DNA of 41,359 nucleotides from Gammaproteobacteria bacterium. GTDB taxonomy: Bacteria > Pseudomonadota > Gammaproteobacteria > Steroidobacterales > Steroidobacteraceae. The notes below the pieces were generated by a model. It worked only from the letters and a program-made list of their open reading frames with translations. It did not search any database and was not told the origin of the DNA. Of this stretch, positions 16,026 through 26,165 are shown one piece after another (position 1 is the first letter of the stretch; every line of letters begins with the position of its first letter). The stretch covers positions 1-41,359 of the forward strand of contig DAHUXE010000134.1 of the NCBI GenBank assembly GCA_027307325.1. Direction: 5' to 3'. Position numbers and translations under genes: made by a program.

Positions 16026-16957
16026 GCGCAGAGCGCGCGCCGGGCATGCTGCGCTCCTGGCTGTTCGTCCCTGGCGACAGCGAGCGCAAGCAGGCGAAGG
16101 CACTCGGCACCGCAGCCGACGCGCTGATTCTCGATCTCGAGGACTCGGTGGATCCTGCCCAGCTGCCGGCGGCGCGGGCACGGGTGCGGGAGCTGCTGCG
16201 CACGCAGCCGGCGGCAGCGGCGCCGCAGCTGTGGGTGCGGATCAATTCTCCGCCGAGCGGGATGTGGCGCGAGGACCTGGCGGCGCTGTTCGGCGCGGGC
16301 CGCGGACCGGCCGGGATCGTGCTGCCGAAGGTCTCGACGCCGGCGGAGATCGTCGAGGTGGCTGACCATCTCACGACACTCGAGCGGGAACGCGCCGTGG
16401 ACGCCGGAGCGACGGAATTGCTCGTCATCTCGACCGAGACCCCGCGCGGACTGCTGTCGCTGCCCGGGTATCCGGCGGCCCTCGGCGCCGCGCGCGCGGC
16501 CGCGGTGCGGCTCACGGGGCTCACCTGGGGAGCGGAAGACCTGGGCGCGGCGCTCGGCGCGAGCGCCAGGCACGACGCCTCCGGGGCGCTGACCTTCACT
16601 TTCGCGCTGGCGCGCACCACCTGTCTGCTGGCCGCCGCAGCGCTCGGCGTGCAGGCGATCGACGGCGTTCATGTCGACTTTCGCGATGCGGCCGGCCTCG
16701 CACGCGCGCTGGCCGAGGCGCGCCGTGACGGCTTCTCCGGCAAGCTCGCCATTCACCCCGACCAGGTCGCGCCGATCAACGCGGCGTTTACTCCGACCGA
16801 GAAAGAGCGTCAGCACGCGCGGCGCGTAGTGGCGGCCTTCGCCGCGGCCGGCGGCGCCGGCGTCGCGAGCCTCGACGGACAGATGATCGACCGCCCGCAT
16901 CTGCTGCAGGCACGCCGTGTACTCGGTAGCTCATTTGGCCCAAATCGCAGGAGGTGA
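16022..16957 (+). CDS. HpcH/HpaI aldolase / CoA ester lyase (CitE-like)
   Basis: GTG start overlapping the maoC stop; [37 protein letters not shown]...[14 protein letters not shown]. Confidence 0.9.
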   Translation: MSAERAPGMLRSWLFVPGDSERKQAKALGTAADALILDLEDSVDPAQLPAARARVRELLRTQPAAAAPQLWVRINSPPSGMWREDLAALFGAGRGPAGIVLPKVSTPAEIVEVADHLTTLERERAVDAGATELLVISTETPRGLLSLPGYPAALGAARAAAVRLTGLTWGAEDLGAALGASARHDASGALTFTFALARTTCLLAAAALGVQAIDGVHVDFRDAAGLARALAEARRDGFSGKLAIHPDQVAPINAAFTPTEKERQHARRVVAAFAAAGGAGVASLDGQMIDRPHLLQARRVLGSSFGPNRRR

Positions 16958-16964
16958 TTTGGGC
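16938..16964. terminator. Hairpin spanning the stop codon of the CoA lyase
   Basis: GCCCAAATC-gcaggaggt-GATTTGGGC perfect 9-bp stem between convergent genes; no T-tract. Confidence 0.4.
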
Positions 16965-17079
16965 GCACATTACTTCGATCTACGCCGGCGCACGGGCTTT
17001 CGCCGGCTGCGCAGCAGGGAGCGGCTCCGGTGAACGGCCTGGTTTCCGCCGGCAAGAGGAGCGACTCTTGCCCCATCAG

Positions 17080-17700
17080 CTACAAGTCTGACTGCGGCGG
17101 CTCGAGCTGCAGCAGGTCCTCCGGGGTGTCGAGGTCGAGCTCGGCGGCCGGCATTGGCACACGGACCACGCGATCGGCGCTGCGGCGCAGGATCGCGCGT
17201 GCGCCGCCGTCGCCGCGCAATGCCGCGAGCTCGGTGAAGGTGCTGCGGGGAAAGATCGCCGGCGCGCCGGTAGTTCCCGCATAGAGCGCCGCGACGATGC
17301 AGCGCGGACGCCGGCGCCAGGCGCCCGCGAGGCGCTTGAGGTCGTTGCTCGTGACCGCCGCCTGATCCGCGAGCACGAGCAGCACGCCGGCGCAGCTGGG
17401 CGGGAGGCGCGCCACTCCGGCGCGGATCGAGCTCGCGAGTCCCTCGCGCCACCGGCGGTTGACGATCACCGAGCCGGGCGAGTGCTTGAGGAGCGGCGCG
17501 AGCTCACCCGCGCCCGCGCCCAGCACGACGATGAGCGCGTTGCCCGCGACCTCCGCGGCGCGTGTCACCACGGTATGCAGCAGCGGGCGGCCGCCGATGC
17601 GCACGAGCTGCTTGGGCGAGCCGAAGCGGGTCGAGGCGCCCCCTGCCAGCACGATCGCGTACAGCCGGTCGCCGGCTCGGCCCACGGGTAGCTCGCCCAT
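17080..17700 (-). CDS. Nucleotidyltransferase (MocA/MobA-like molybdenum cofactor cytidylyl/guanylyltransferase)
   Basis: 206 aa; YAIVLAGGASTRFGSPKQLVRIGGRPLL, VLADQAAVT, LDLDTPEDL. Confidence 0.87.
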   Translation of the reverse strand: MGELPVGRAGDRLYAIVLAGGASTRFGSPKQLVRIGGRPLLHTVVTRAAEVAGNALIVVLGAGAGELAPLLKHSPGSVIVNRRWREGLASSIRAGVARLPPSCAGVLLVLADQAAVTSNDLKRLAGAWRRRPRCIVAALYAGTTGAPAIFPRSTFTELAALRGDGGARAILRRSADRVVRVPMPAAELDLDTPEDLLQLEPPQSDL

Positions 17701-17711
17701 CGAACCCGCTC

Positions 17712-18245
17712 CTATCCCGGCCCGGGCATGACGCCGGCGGTGAGCGCGGCGCGGCAGCGCGCATAGAGCGCGCGCTCCCGGCAGATGGAATCGGCATCGA
17801 TTCCACCGAACGTCCGCCAGTCCGCGACGCGCGGATTCCTGGCGAGCAGCGCTTCGACGGCGGCACGCCGGGCGTCCCAGGACCCGTTGATGAACTGCAC
17901 GACGGCCTGCCAGTCTCCGAGTGCGCCTCCGTGCGCCGCGAGCCGCGCGAGCGCCTCGCGGCCGCCGCCGCTCGAGCCGAGGGCTGCGACGGCCGTGCGG
18001 CCCGCGTCCGCCGCGGGACGCAGCGCATAGAGCTCGCCAAGGCGCGCATCGCGCTCATCGAACCACCCGAGCACGCACCCGAGATACTCGGCGCACGCCC
18101 GGCACGAGGCTTCGAACGCCGCGGCGGCGGGGGCGGCCGCCGCGCCGCCGGGATGAGCCGCGGCGCCTTCCCGCGCGATCTCACGCACGCGGCTGCGCTC
18201 GGTGGCAAGCTGCGTACGCAGCAGCTCGATCTCGTGCACGGTCAC
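17712..18245 (-). CDS. Hypothetical protein
   Basis: 177 aa ORF MTVHEIELLRTQLATERSRVREIAREG...; no family recognised. Confidence 0.6.
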   Translation of the reverse strand: MTVHEIELLRTQLATERSRVREIAREGAAAHPGGAAAAPAAAAFEASCRACAEYLGCVLGWFDERDARLGELYALRPAADAGRTAVAALGSSGGGREALARLAAHGGALGDWQAVVQFINGSWDARRAAVEALLARNPRVADWRTFGGIDADSICRERALYARCRAALTAGVMPGPG

Positions 18246-18489
18246 CTCAAGGAGTTACATGATATATAGGGTGTAAGAACTTGATAAGACTATCTTATAT
18301 TACCCAAGATCGTGCGATCGCCCAGCCCCGGCTCACGCAACCCCGGGGCGAGCGAGGAGCCACGATTATGCCAGCCTCGCGCTCGCCAACCGCAGTGCCG
18401 GGCACACCCGCCGAGCCGTTGCGTGTACCCGTACGCCTTCAGTAGAGTCCCTGAGCCTTTTGCATTCCGCCCCCAAGAATCCCAACGCG

Positions 18490-20971
18490 ATGAGCAAAAC
18501 CGATCCCTGGGTCGTGCACAAGTTCGGGGGGTCGAGCGTTGCCGACGCCGACTGCTTCCGCCGAGTGGCGGCCATCATCGCGGCGCTGCCGGCGACCCGG
18601 GTCGGCGTCGTGCTGTCCGCCTGCCGCGGCGTGACGGACGCGCTGCTGCGCCTGGTGGCGCTCGCCGAGCGGCAGGATGACGGATTCCGAGCAGAGGTTG
18701 CGGAGCTGCGGGCGCGCCACGGCGCGATCGCCGCCGAGCTGCTCGAGCCCGCCTCGGCCTGGAGCTATCTCGAGGGCTTCGATCGCGATTGCCGCGACCT
18801 GCTGGCGGTGCTGCACGCCGTCACCCTGACCCGGGCGGCAGCCCGCAACGTGACCGACCTCGTGGCCGGTTACGGGGAGCTCTGGTCGACACAGCTGTTC
18901 CAGCGCTTTCTCGCGGAGCGCGGCCGCCGCCCGGGTGCGGTGCAGTGGATCGACGCACGGCGGGTGGTGATCGTCGAATGGGGACCGCTGGGGCCTGGCA
19001 TCCAGTGGGCCGAATCGCATGACAACCTCGCGGCGCTCGTGCCGCGGGACTTCCGCGGCACGCTCGTCATCACCGGCTTCATCGCCTCCGACAAGCGCGG
19101 CGTGCAGACCACGATCGGCCGCAACGGCAGCGATTTCTCGGCCTCGATCTTCGGCAAGCTGCTGGCCGCCGGGGAGATTCATATCTGGACCGACGTCGAC
19201 GGCGTGCTGTCGGCCGATCCACGCCGCGTGCCCGATGCGCGGGTCATCGACTCGCTCTCCTACAACGAGGCGATGGAGCTCGCGTACTTCGGCGCCAAAG
19301 TGATCCATCCGCAGACCATGGCGCCCGCGGTCGGCGACGGCATCCCCGTGTGGATCCGTAACACCTTCGCGCCGGAGAAGCCCGGGACGCTCATCTGCGC
19401 ACACCCGGTGTCGGCGCTGCCGGTCAAGGGAATCACCAGCATCGAGCGCGTCGCGCTCATCAATCTGGAAGGCACCGGGATGATCGGCGTGCCGGGCACC
19501 GCACACCGCCTGTTCGGGGCGCTGCGCGAGGAGCGCATCTCGGTCATCCTCATTTCGCAGGGGAGCTCGGAGCACTCGATCTGCTGCGCCCTGCCGCAGG
19601 AGCAGGCGGAACGCGCCGTGACGGTGCTGCGGCAGGCGTTCGCGCGCGAGCTCGCCGAAGGGCAGATTCAAAGCGTCGATATCGACCCGGACCTGGCGAT
19701 TCTCGCCGTGGTGGGCGATGGCATGGCGGGTACGCCGGGCGTCGCCGCCAAGGTCTTCAACTCCCTCGGCGCCTCGGGTGTCAACGTGCGCGCCATCGCG
19801 CAGGGGGCCTCGGAGCGCAACATCTCGGTGGTAGTCGAAGGGCGCAACACCACGCGTGCGCTGCGGGCGGTACACGCGGGACTGTATCTCTCGCCGCACA
19901 CGCTGTCGGTGGGCGTCATCGGGCCCGGCAGCGTCGGCCGGGCGTTCCTCGGGCAGCTCGCCTCGCAAAGCGAGCGGCTGCGCGGCGAGGCGCGTCTCGA
20001 CCTGCGCCTGCGTGGCGTCATGGGCTCGCAGCGTATGCTGCTGGCGGAGCCGGCGCTGACGCCGGCCACCTGGCGCGAGGAGTACGAGCGCAGCAAGGTG
20101 CCCGCCGACGTCGAGCGTTTCGTCGAGCACGTGCGCGTCGACTACCTGCCGCACACGGTGCTGGTCGATTGCACGGCGAGCGCCGCGGTCGCCGCGCGCT
20201 ACGCCGACTGGCTGGCGGCCGGCATCCACATCGTGACCCCGAACAAGCGCGCCAACAGCGGCGACCTGGCCTACTACCGGCGGCTGCGGGAAGCGCGCCG
20301 CGCCGGCGGCTCGCACTACCTGTACGAGGCGACCGTGGGCGCGGGGCTCCCGGTGGTGCACACCCTGCGCGACCTGTGCGAGACCGGCGACGAGGTGGCG
20401 AGCATCGAGGGCATACTCTCGGGCACGCTCGCCTATCTCTTCAACGTCTACGACGGCACCGCCAGCTTCTCCGACATCGTGCGCGATGCGCGCCAGCGCG
20501 GCTATACCGAGCCGGATCCGCGCGACGACCTGTCGGGGACCGACGTGGCGCGCAAGATCATCATCCTGGGCCGCGAGATGGGGCTCGGCCTCGAGCTCGG
20601 CGACGTGAAGATCGAGAGCCTGGTGCCGGCGGAGCTGCGCAGCGGCTCGATCGAGGAGTTCATGCAGCGGTTGCCGCGCTACGACGCGACGATGCGCGCC
20701 CGCCTCGACGCGGCGCGCGCGCGGCACCGTGCTGCGCTACCTCGGCCGCCTGACCGCGGCGGGGGAGGCGAGCGTCGGCCTCGCCGAGCTGCCCTCGAGC
20801 GATGCCTTCGCCAACATCGCGCTCACCGACAACGTGGTGCGCTTCGCGACGCGCCGCTACTGCGAGAACCCGCTCATCGTGCAGGGGCCCGGCGCGGGAC
20901 CGGAGGTGACTGCGGGCGGAGTGTTCGCGGACCTGCTGCGTCTCGCGGCGTACCTGGGGGCACGCCTGTGA
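18490..20971 (+). pseudogene. thrA: Bifunctional aspartokinase / homoserine dehydrogenase, frameshifted near 20713-20723
   Basis: MSKTDPWVVHKFGGSSVADADCFRR... to RLDAARA in one frame; C-terminus GTVLRYLGRLTAAGEASVGLAEL...GGVFADLLRLAAYLGARL continues in another frame. Confidence 0.88.
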
Positions 20972-21903
20972 GCGCGCCGGAACGCGCCACCGCCTTTGCT
21001 CCGGCTTCGGTCGGCAACGTCGCGATCGGCTTCGACATCCTCGGCTTCGCGGTGGATGCGCTCGGCGACCGCGTGAGCGTCGCGCGCCGCGGCACGCCCG
21101 GCATCGAGATCGGCGCGGTGCGCGGCGTTGCCGGGAAGCTGCCGCAGGAGCCGCGCGACAACACCGCCGGGCGCGCGCTGCTCGCGCTCGAGGAGACGGT
21201 ACGGCCGGGCTTCGGGTTCATCGTGGAGATCGACAAGGGCATCCCGCTCGGCTCCGGGCTCGGGGGCTCGGCGGCCTCCGCGGTGGCCGCGGTAGTGGCG
21301 GCGAACGCCCTGCTGCCCACACCCTGCAGCCGCGAGCAGCTGCTGAAGTTCGCGATGGCGGGCGAGGCGGTCGCGAGCGGGTCGCTGCACGTCGACAACA
21401 TCGCACCCTCGCTCTACGGCGGCCTGGTTCTCACGGTCGGCATCGATGAGCCGCGCGTCAAGCAGATTCCCGTACCCGCCGGCATCCGCGCCATCATCGT
21501 CCACCCGCACATGTTCCTCGCCACCGCCGAGGCGCGCGCGATACTGAAGCGCAGCGTCGAGCTCTCGGACTTCGTATGGCAGACGGCGAATCTCGCCGGC
21601 TTCATCTCCGGGTGCTACACGGACGATCTCGACATGATCCGCGCCTCCCTGGAGGACGTGGTCATCGAGCCGCAGCGCCAGGCGCTGATCCCGGGCTTCC
21701 AGGAGGTACGCCGCGCCGCGATGCGCGCCGGGGCGCTCGGATGCTCGATCTCGGGCGCCGGCCCCGCGATCTTCGCCTGGGCGCTCGAGACGAGCGCCGC
21801 CGCCGTGCTCGAGGCCATGCGCGGGGAGTTTGCGAACCGCGGCCTGCCGAGCGACGGCTGGATCGTCGACATGCGCGGCGCGGGCGCCCGGGTGATCGCA
21901 TGA
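20968..21903 (+). CDS. thrB: Homoserine kinase
   Basis: GTG start overlapping the thrA stop; ASVGNVAIGFDILGFAVDALGD and IPLGSGLGGSAASAVAAVVAAN GHMP-kinase motifs. Confidence 0.93.
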   Translation: MSAPERATAFAPASVGNVAIGFDILGFAVDALGDRVSVARRGTPGIEIGAVRGVAGKLPQEPRDNTAGRALLALEETVRPGFGFIVEIDKGIPLGSGLGGSAASAVAAVVAANALLPTPCSREQLLKFAMAGEAVASGSLHVDNIAPSLYGGLVLTVGIDEPRVKQIPVPAGIRAIIVHPHMFLATAEARAILKRSVELSDFVWQTANLAGFISGCYTDDLDMIRASLEDVVIEPQRQALIPGFQEVRRAAMRAGALGCSISGAGPAIFAWALETSAAAVLEAMRGEFANRGLPSDGWIVDMRGAGARVIA

Positions 21904-21922
21904 GCGCACGGGCCGCGCAGCC

Positions 21923-23254
21923 GTGAGCGAGGCATTCGCCTTTACCAGCTCACGCGATGCGAGCGTCCGGGTGGGTTTCAGCGCCGCGCTCCTGCAGGGG
22001 CTCGCGCCGGACGGCGGGCTGTACGTGCCGGCGGGCTGGCCGCAGCTCTCGCCCGGGGATTTTACCGACGCCGCGACCATCGCCGAGGTGGCGCAGCCGC
22101 TGCTCGCGCCGTTTCTCGCGGGCGACCGGCTCGCTGGCGAGCTGGCGGCGCTGGCGCACGAGGCCTTCGCCTTTCCGGCGCCGCTCGTGCCGCTGCAAGC
22201 GGACGGGCATCTCTCGGTGCTCGAGCTCTTTCACGGCCCGACCGCTGCCTTCAAGGACTTCGGCGCGCGCTTTCTCGCGGCCTGCTTCACCCGCCTGCGC
22301 GGCGCGGACCCGCGGACGCTCACGATTCTCGTCGCCACCTCCGGGGATACCGGCGGCGCGGTCGCGGCCGCCTTTCACCTCCGGCCCGGGATCGAAGTCG
22401 CGGTGCTCTTTCCCAGAGGCCTCGTGTCGCCGACCCAGGAGCGTCAGCTCACCTGCTGGGGCGACAACGTGCGCTCGCTCGCGGTGCGCGGCACGTTCGA
22501 CGACTGCCAGCGCCTCGTAAAGGAAGCGTTCCTCGACCCGGAGCTGCGCGCGCGCGGCGCACTCTCATCCGCCAACAGCATCAACCTCGGACGCCTGCTG
22601 CCGCAGGCGGTCTACTACGCGGCCACGAGTCTCGCCGTCTGGCGGGCGCACGGCGAGCCCGCGTCCTTCGTCATTCCGAGCGGCAATCTCGGCAACTCGC
22701 TGGCCTGCCTCTGGGCGCGGCAGGCGGGGCTGCCGATCGGCGCGGTCCTGCTGGCACACAATGCCAATCGGGCCGTTCCCGATTACCTCGCCAGCGGGGA
22801 ATGGCGCCCGCGGCCGAGTCTCGCGACGCTGGCATCCGCGATGGATGTCGGCAACCCGAGCAACATGGAGCGCCTGCGCTCGCTCTATCCCGGGCTCGAG
22901 CAGTTACGGGCGGCGGTGAGCGCCGTCAGCATCGGCGACGGGGAGATCCGCGAGCGCATCCGCGCCGGCTACCGTACCTACGGGCAGATCTGGTGCCCGC
23001 ATACCGCGACTGCCGCGGAAGCCTGGGAGAGGCTACCCGCGGCGCAGCGGGCCCGTGGCCGCTGGGTACTGGTGTCCACGGCCCATCCGGCCAAGTTCCG
23101 CGAGATCGTCGAGCCTCTCATCGGACGCAGCGTGCCAGTGCCGGAAAGCCTCGCGCGGCTGTTTGCGCGACCGTCCCGGTGTGTTGAAATCGACCCTACG
23201 CTGGCGGCGCTGCGTGCGGCGCTCGAGGCGCAGGGGGGATCGTGGACGAGCTGA
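21923..23254 (+). CDS. thrC: Threonine synthase
   Basis: 443 aa; HGPTAAFKDFGARFLA (PLP lysine), ATSGDTGGAVAAAF. Confidence 0.94.
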   Translation: MSEAFAFTSSRDASVRVGFSAALLQGLAPDGGLYVPAGWPQLSPGDFTDAATIAEVAQPLLAPFLAGDRLAGELAALAHEAFAFPAPLVPLQADGHLSVLELFHGPTAAFKDFGARFLAACFTRLRGADPRTLTILVATSGDTGGAVAAAFHLRPGIEVAVLFPRGLVSPTQERQLTCWGDNVRSLAVRGTFDDCQRLVKEAFLDPELRARGALSSANSINLGRLLPQAVYYAATSLAVWRAHGEPASFVIPSGNLGNSLACLWARQAGLPIGAVLLAHNANRAVPDYLASGEWRPRPSLATLASAMDVGNPSNMERLRSLYPGLEQLRAAVSAVSIGDGEIRERIRAGYRTYGQIWCPHTATAAEAWERLPAAQRARGRWVLVSTAHPAKFREIVEPLIGRSVPVPESLARLFARPSRCVEIDPTLAALRAALEAQGGSWTS

Positions 23255-23838
23255 GCAGGGTACCGCCCGCCGCCTGGGCTGTGGGACTCGGGGCGGCGGC
23301 GCTGGTGTTGGCGCTGTGGTGGGCGTGGCGCTGGTACCGCCACTACCGCGCCCGCCGGGCGCTGCGCGCCGCGGTCACCGGCGGGGCCGCCGATCATCTG
23401 ATCAACGCCCTGGTGCCGGACGGCATGGGGGGCGGCTTTCACGTCGATTTTCTGCTGCTCACCATGCGCGGGGTGATCGTGATCGACCTGCGCGACGTGC
23501 GCGGCAACATCTTCGGCGGCGATCAGATGGCCGAGTGGACCGTCATGGACGGCCCGCGGCGCTTCACCTTCACCAACCCGCAGAGCGCGCTCTACGACCG
23601 GATCGCCGCGGTGAAGGCCGTGGCGGGCGACGTACCGGTCGAAGGCCGGATCGTCTTCACGCGGCGCGCCAGGTTCCCCAAGGGCCTGCCGAAGTGGACG
23701 CTGATGGTCGATGCCCTGCGCGCGGAGTTTCCGCCCGTCGAGTACCAGTCGCACGCCGAGGCCACCGCCCCGCTGCACGCAGGCTGGCAGCGGCTCAAGG
23801 AAGCCGTGAAACCGAGCTTCATGGCCGACATGCGCTAG
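23242..23838 (+). CDS. NERD domain-containing membrane-anchored protein
   Basis: N-terminal TM segment, then DHLINALVPDG...HVDFLLLTMRGVIVIDLRDVRGNIFGGD. Confidence 0.8.
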   Translation: MDELSRVPPAAWAVGLGAAALVLALWWAWRWYRHYRARRALRAAVTGGAADHLINALVPDGMGGGFHVDFLLLTMRGVIVIDLRDVRGNIFGGDQMAEWTVMDGPRRFTFTNPQSALYDRIAAVKAVAGDVPVEGRIVFTRRARFPKGLPKWTLMVDALRAEFPPVEYQSHAEATAPLHAGWQRLKEAVKPSFMADMR

Positions 23839-25251
23839 TCAGGACACGGTGCGGGCGTGGTCGGCGAGCACCAGCGACACGCAGGCGGTGAGCTTCTTCG
23901 CGTATTCGACGTGCAGAAACTCGTTCGGCCCGTGCGCGTTGGCCTGAGGCCCGAGAACCCCGGTGATGAAGAACTGCGTACGGGGAAAGCGCTCGCCCAG
24001 CATGCCCATGAACGGGATCGTGCCGCCACAGCCGAGGTGCACGGCGTCGCGGCCGTAGATCGCCTGGCTGGCGCGCGCGATCGACTGCTCGAGCCACGGC
24101 GCGAACGTCGGGGCGTTCCACCCGGTGTTGGCCGAGCCCGGCTCGAAGCGCACTTCGGCGCCATAGGGCGGGTCGCGCTCGAGTGCCTCGCGCACCGCCT
24201 GCGCCGCGCGCGGCGCATCGCAGGTCGGTGGAGTGCGCAGCGAGAGCTTCACGGTGAGCTGCGGCAGCAGCACGTTGCCCGCGGTGACCGTCGGCGGCAG
24301 GCCGTCCGCGCCGGTGACGGCCAGCGTGGCCCGCCAGGTGCTGTTGATGATGAGCTCGGCCGGATCGTTCGACACCGGCTGCACGCCGCGCACCCACGGG
24401 AGCTTCCCGGCGACCGAGTCGCCCAGCACCTTCGCCGCCATGACCGCCTGTACCCGGCGGTCGGCCGGCAGCGTCACGTGCAGATCATCGAGCAGCAGAT
24501 CGCCGGTGACCGGATTCTCGATGCGCGCGAGCAGCTGCTCGAGAATCCGGAACGGGGTCGCGGCGATGCCGGTCGCCATCCCGGAATGTACGCCCTCGGT
24601 GAGCACCCGCACGCTGAGGGTGCCGACCAGGTTGCCGCGCAGTGAGGTCGTGCACCAGAGCTGATCGTAGTTGCCGCACTCGGCATCGAGACACACGACG
24701 AGCGAAGGCTCCCCGAGGCGTTCACCGAGGGCCGCGAGATGCGCCGGCAGATCACCTGAGCCGCTCTCCTCGCAGGCCTCGATCAGCACGACGCAGCGCG
24801 GCAGCCGCACCTTGAGCTCCTTGAGCGCGGCGATGGCCGTGAGGGAGCTGAACACCGCGTAGCCGTCGTCGGCGGCGCCCCGTCCGTAGAGCTTGCCGTC
24901 ACGGATGACGGGTTCCCAGGGGCCAAGGCCCGGCAGCCAACCGGTAAACTCGGGCTGCTTGTCGAGGTGGCCATAGAGGAGGGCGCACCCGGGAAGCTCG
25001 CCGGGCACGTCGATCAGCAGCAGCGGCGTGCGGCCCGGGAGGCGGCGCACCTCGACCCGCATCCCCGGCAGGGGCTGCAGCCGGCACCACTCGGCCATGA
25101 GCTGCACGGCGGCCTCCATGTGGCCGTGACTCTCCCACTGCGGGTCGAAATCCGGCGACTTGTTGGGGATGCGCACGTAAGCAACCAGACGCTCGATGAT
25201 CGACTCGTCCCAGACGTTGCCGACGAAGGCGCTGAGTCTCTTGAGATCCAT
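23839..25251 (-). CDS. M20 family metallopeptidase (dipeptidase-like)
   Basis: 470 aa; LLYGHLDKQPE, GRGAADDGYAVFSSLTAI, EACEESGSGDL, CGGTIPFMG. Confidence 0.92.
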   Translation of the reverse strand: MDLKRLSAFVGNVWDESIIERLVAYVRIPNKSPDFDPQWESHGHMEAAVQLMAEWCRLQPLPGMRVEVRRLPGRTPLLLIDVPGELPGCALLYGHLDKQPEFTGWLPGLGPWEPVIRDGKLYGRGAADDGYAVFSSLTAIAALKELKVRLPRCVVLIEACEESGSGDLPAHLAALGERLGEPSLVVCLDAECGNYDQLWCTTSLRGNLVGTLSVRVLTEGVHSGMATGIAATPFRILEQLLARIENPVTGDLLLDDLHVTLPADRRVQAVMAAKVLGDSVAGKLPWVRGVQPVSNDPAELIINSTWRATLAVTGADGLPPTVTAGNVLLPQLTVKLSLRTPPTCDAPRAAQAVREALERDPPYGAEVRFEPGSANTGWNAPTFAPWLEQSIARASQAIYGRDAVHLGCGGTIPFMGMLGERFPRTQFFITGVLGPQANAHGPNEFLHVEYAKKLTACVSLVLADHARTVS

Positions 25252-25292
25252 GGGCTACGTTCCTCTGATTGTATTCAGTAACTTAGAGACTA

Positions 25293-26165
25293 TTAATAAA
25301 GTAATGTATCGATAGCCTCACGCGCCCCCGGCAGCCGGAACAGCGCGCGCGCCCCCGCGGTGCTCGAGCGCGCGAGCGCATCCGGCGGCTCCCCGCGCGC
25401 ACGTGCCACCACCGCGGCGATGTGCGCAAGATACGCCGGCTCGTTGCGGCGCGAGGCGGGCCGGGGCTGCAGATCCCGCGGCAGAAGATACGGTCCGTCC
25501 GTCTCGAGCAGCAGCCTTCCGGCGGGAATGGCGCGCATGAGCGGTGCGAGGTGCGACCCGCGGCGCTCGTCGCTGATCCAGCCGGTGATGCCGATGGCGA
25601 GCCCCAGCGCGAGGTAGGCATCGAGCTCCGCGGCGCCGCCGGTGAAGCAATGCGCCACACCCGCGTGCCGGGCGCCGTGCTCGCGCAGAATCGCGATGAA
25701 GTCCGCGTGCGCATCGCGCTGATGCAGGAACACGGGCTTGCCGAGCAGGGCGGCCAGCTCGAGCTGGCGGTGGAAGGCCTGCCGCTGCGCCGCGCGCGGG
25801 GAGAAATCGCGGAAATAGTCGAGGCCGCATTCACCGACCGCCGCCACTTCTGGAGCGCGCGCCAGCGCGGCGAGCTCCTCGAAGCGCGCCGGGCTGAGCT
25901 CGCCCGCATGATGGGGGTGCACGCCCGCCGTGGCAAACAGCGTTCCGGGATGCTGCCGCGCGAGCGCGATGGCGCCGGCGGTGCCGGCGAGCGTCGCACC
26001 GGTGACCAGCATCTGCACCACACCTGCCGCGCGCGCGCGCGCCAGCACCGCGTCGCGGTCTGCGTCGTAGCTGTCGTGGCCGAGGTTGATGCCGATGTCG
26101 ATGAGCGCGGCGGGCGGTGCGTCCGAGGGGGCGGGTGGCGGCGCGGCTGTGCTATGGTTTTGCAT
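25293..26165 (-). CDS. TatD-family hydrolase / DNase
   Basis: ALIDIGINLGHDSYDADRDAVLARA, TAGVHPHHAGE, AVGECGLDYFRDFSPRAAQRQAFHRQLELA, LLLETDGPYLLPRDL. Confidence 0.92.
   Translation of the reverse strand: MQNHSTAAPPPAPSDAPPAALIDIGINLGHDSYDADRDAVLARARAAGVVQMLVTGATLAGTAGAIALARQHPGTLFATAGVHPHHAGELSPARFEELAALARAPEVAAVGECGLDYFRDFSPRAAQRQAFHRQLELAALLGKPVFLHQRDAHADFIAILREHGARHAGVAHCFTGGAAELDAYLALGLAIGITGWISDERRGSHLAPLMRAIPAGRLLLETDGPYLLPRDLQPRPASRRNEPAYLAHIAAVVARARGEPPDALARSSTAGARALFRLPGAREAIDTLLY

Noticed and set aside
18439-20727. 762-aa minus-strand ORF antisense to thrA
   Set aside because: His/Arg/Ala-rich translation typical of antisense frames in high-GC coding DNA; the plus strand clearly encodes ThrA.
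18460-21903. Single 1147-aa ThrA-ThrB fusion protein as a genuine gene
   Set aside because: The joining ~80 residues (HRAALPRPPDRGGGGERRPRRAAL...) are out-of-frame junk; the correct HSD C-terminus lies in the adjacent frame and thrB has its own GTG start overlapping the thrA stop. Reported as a frameshift.
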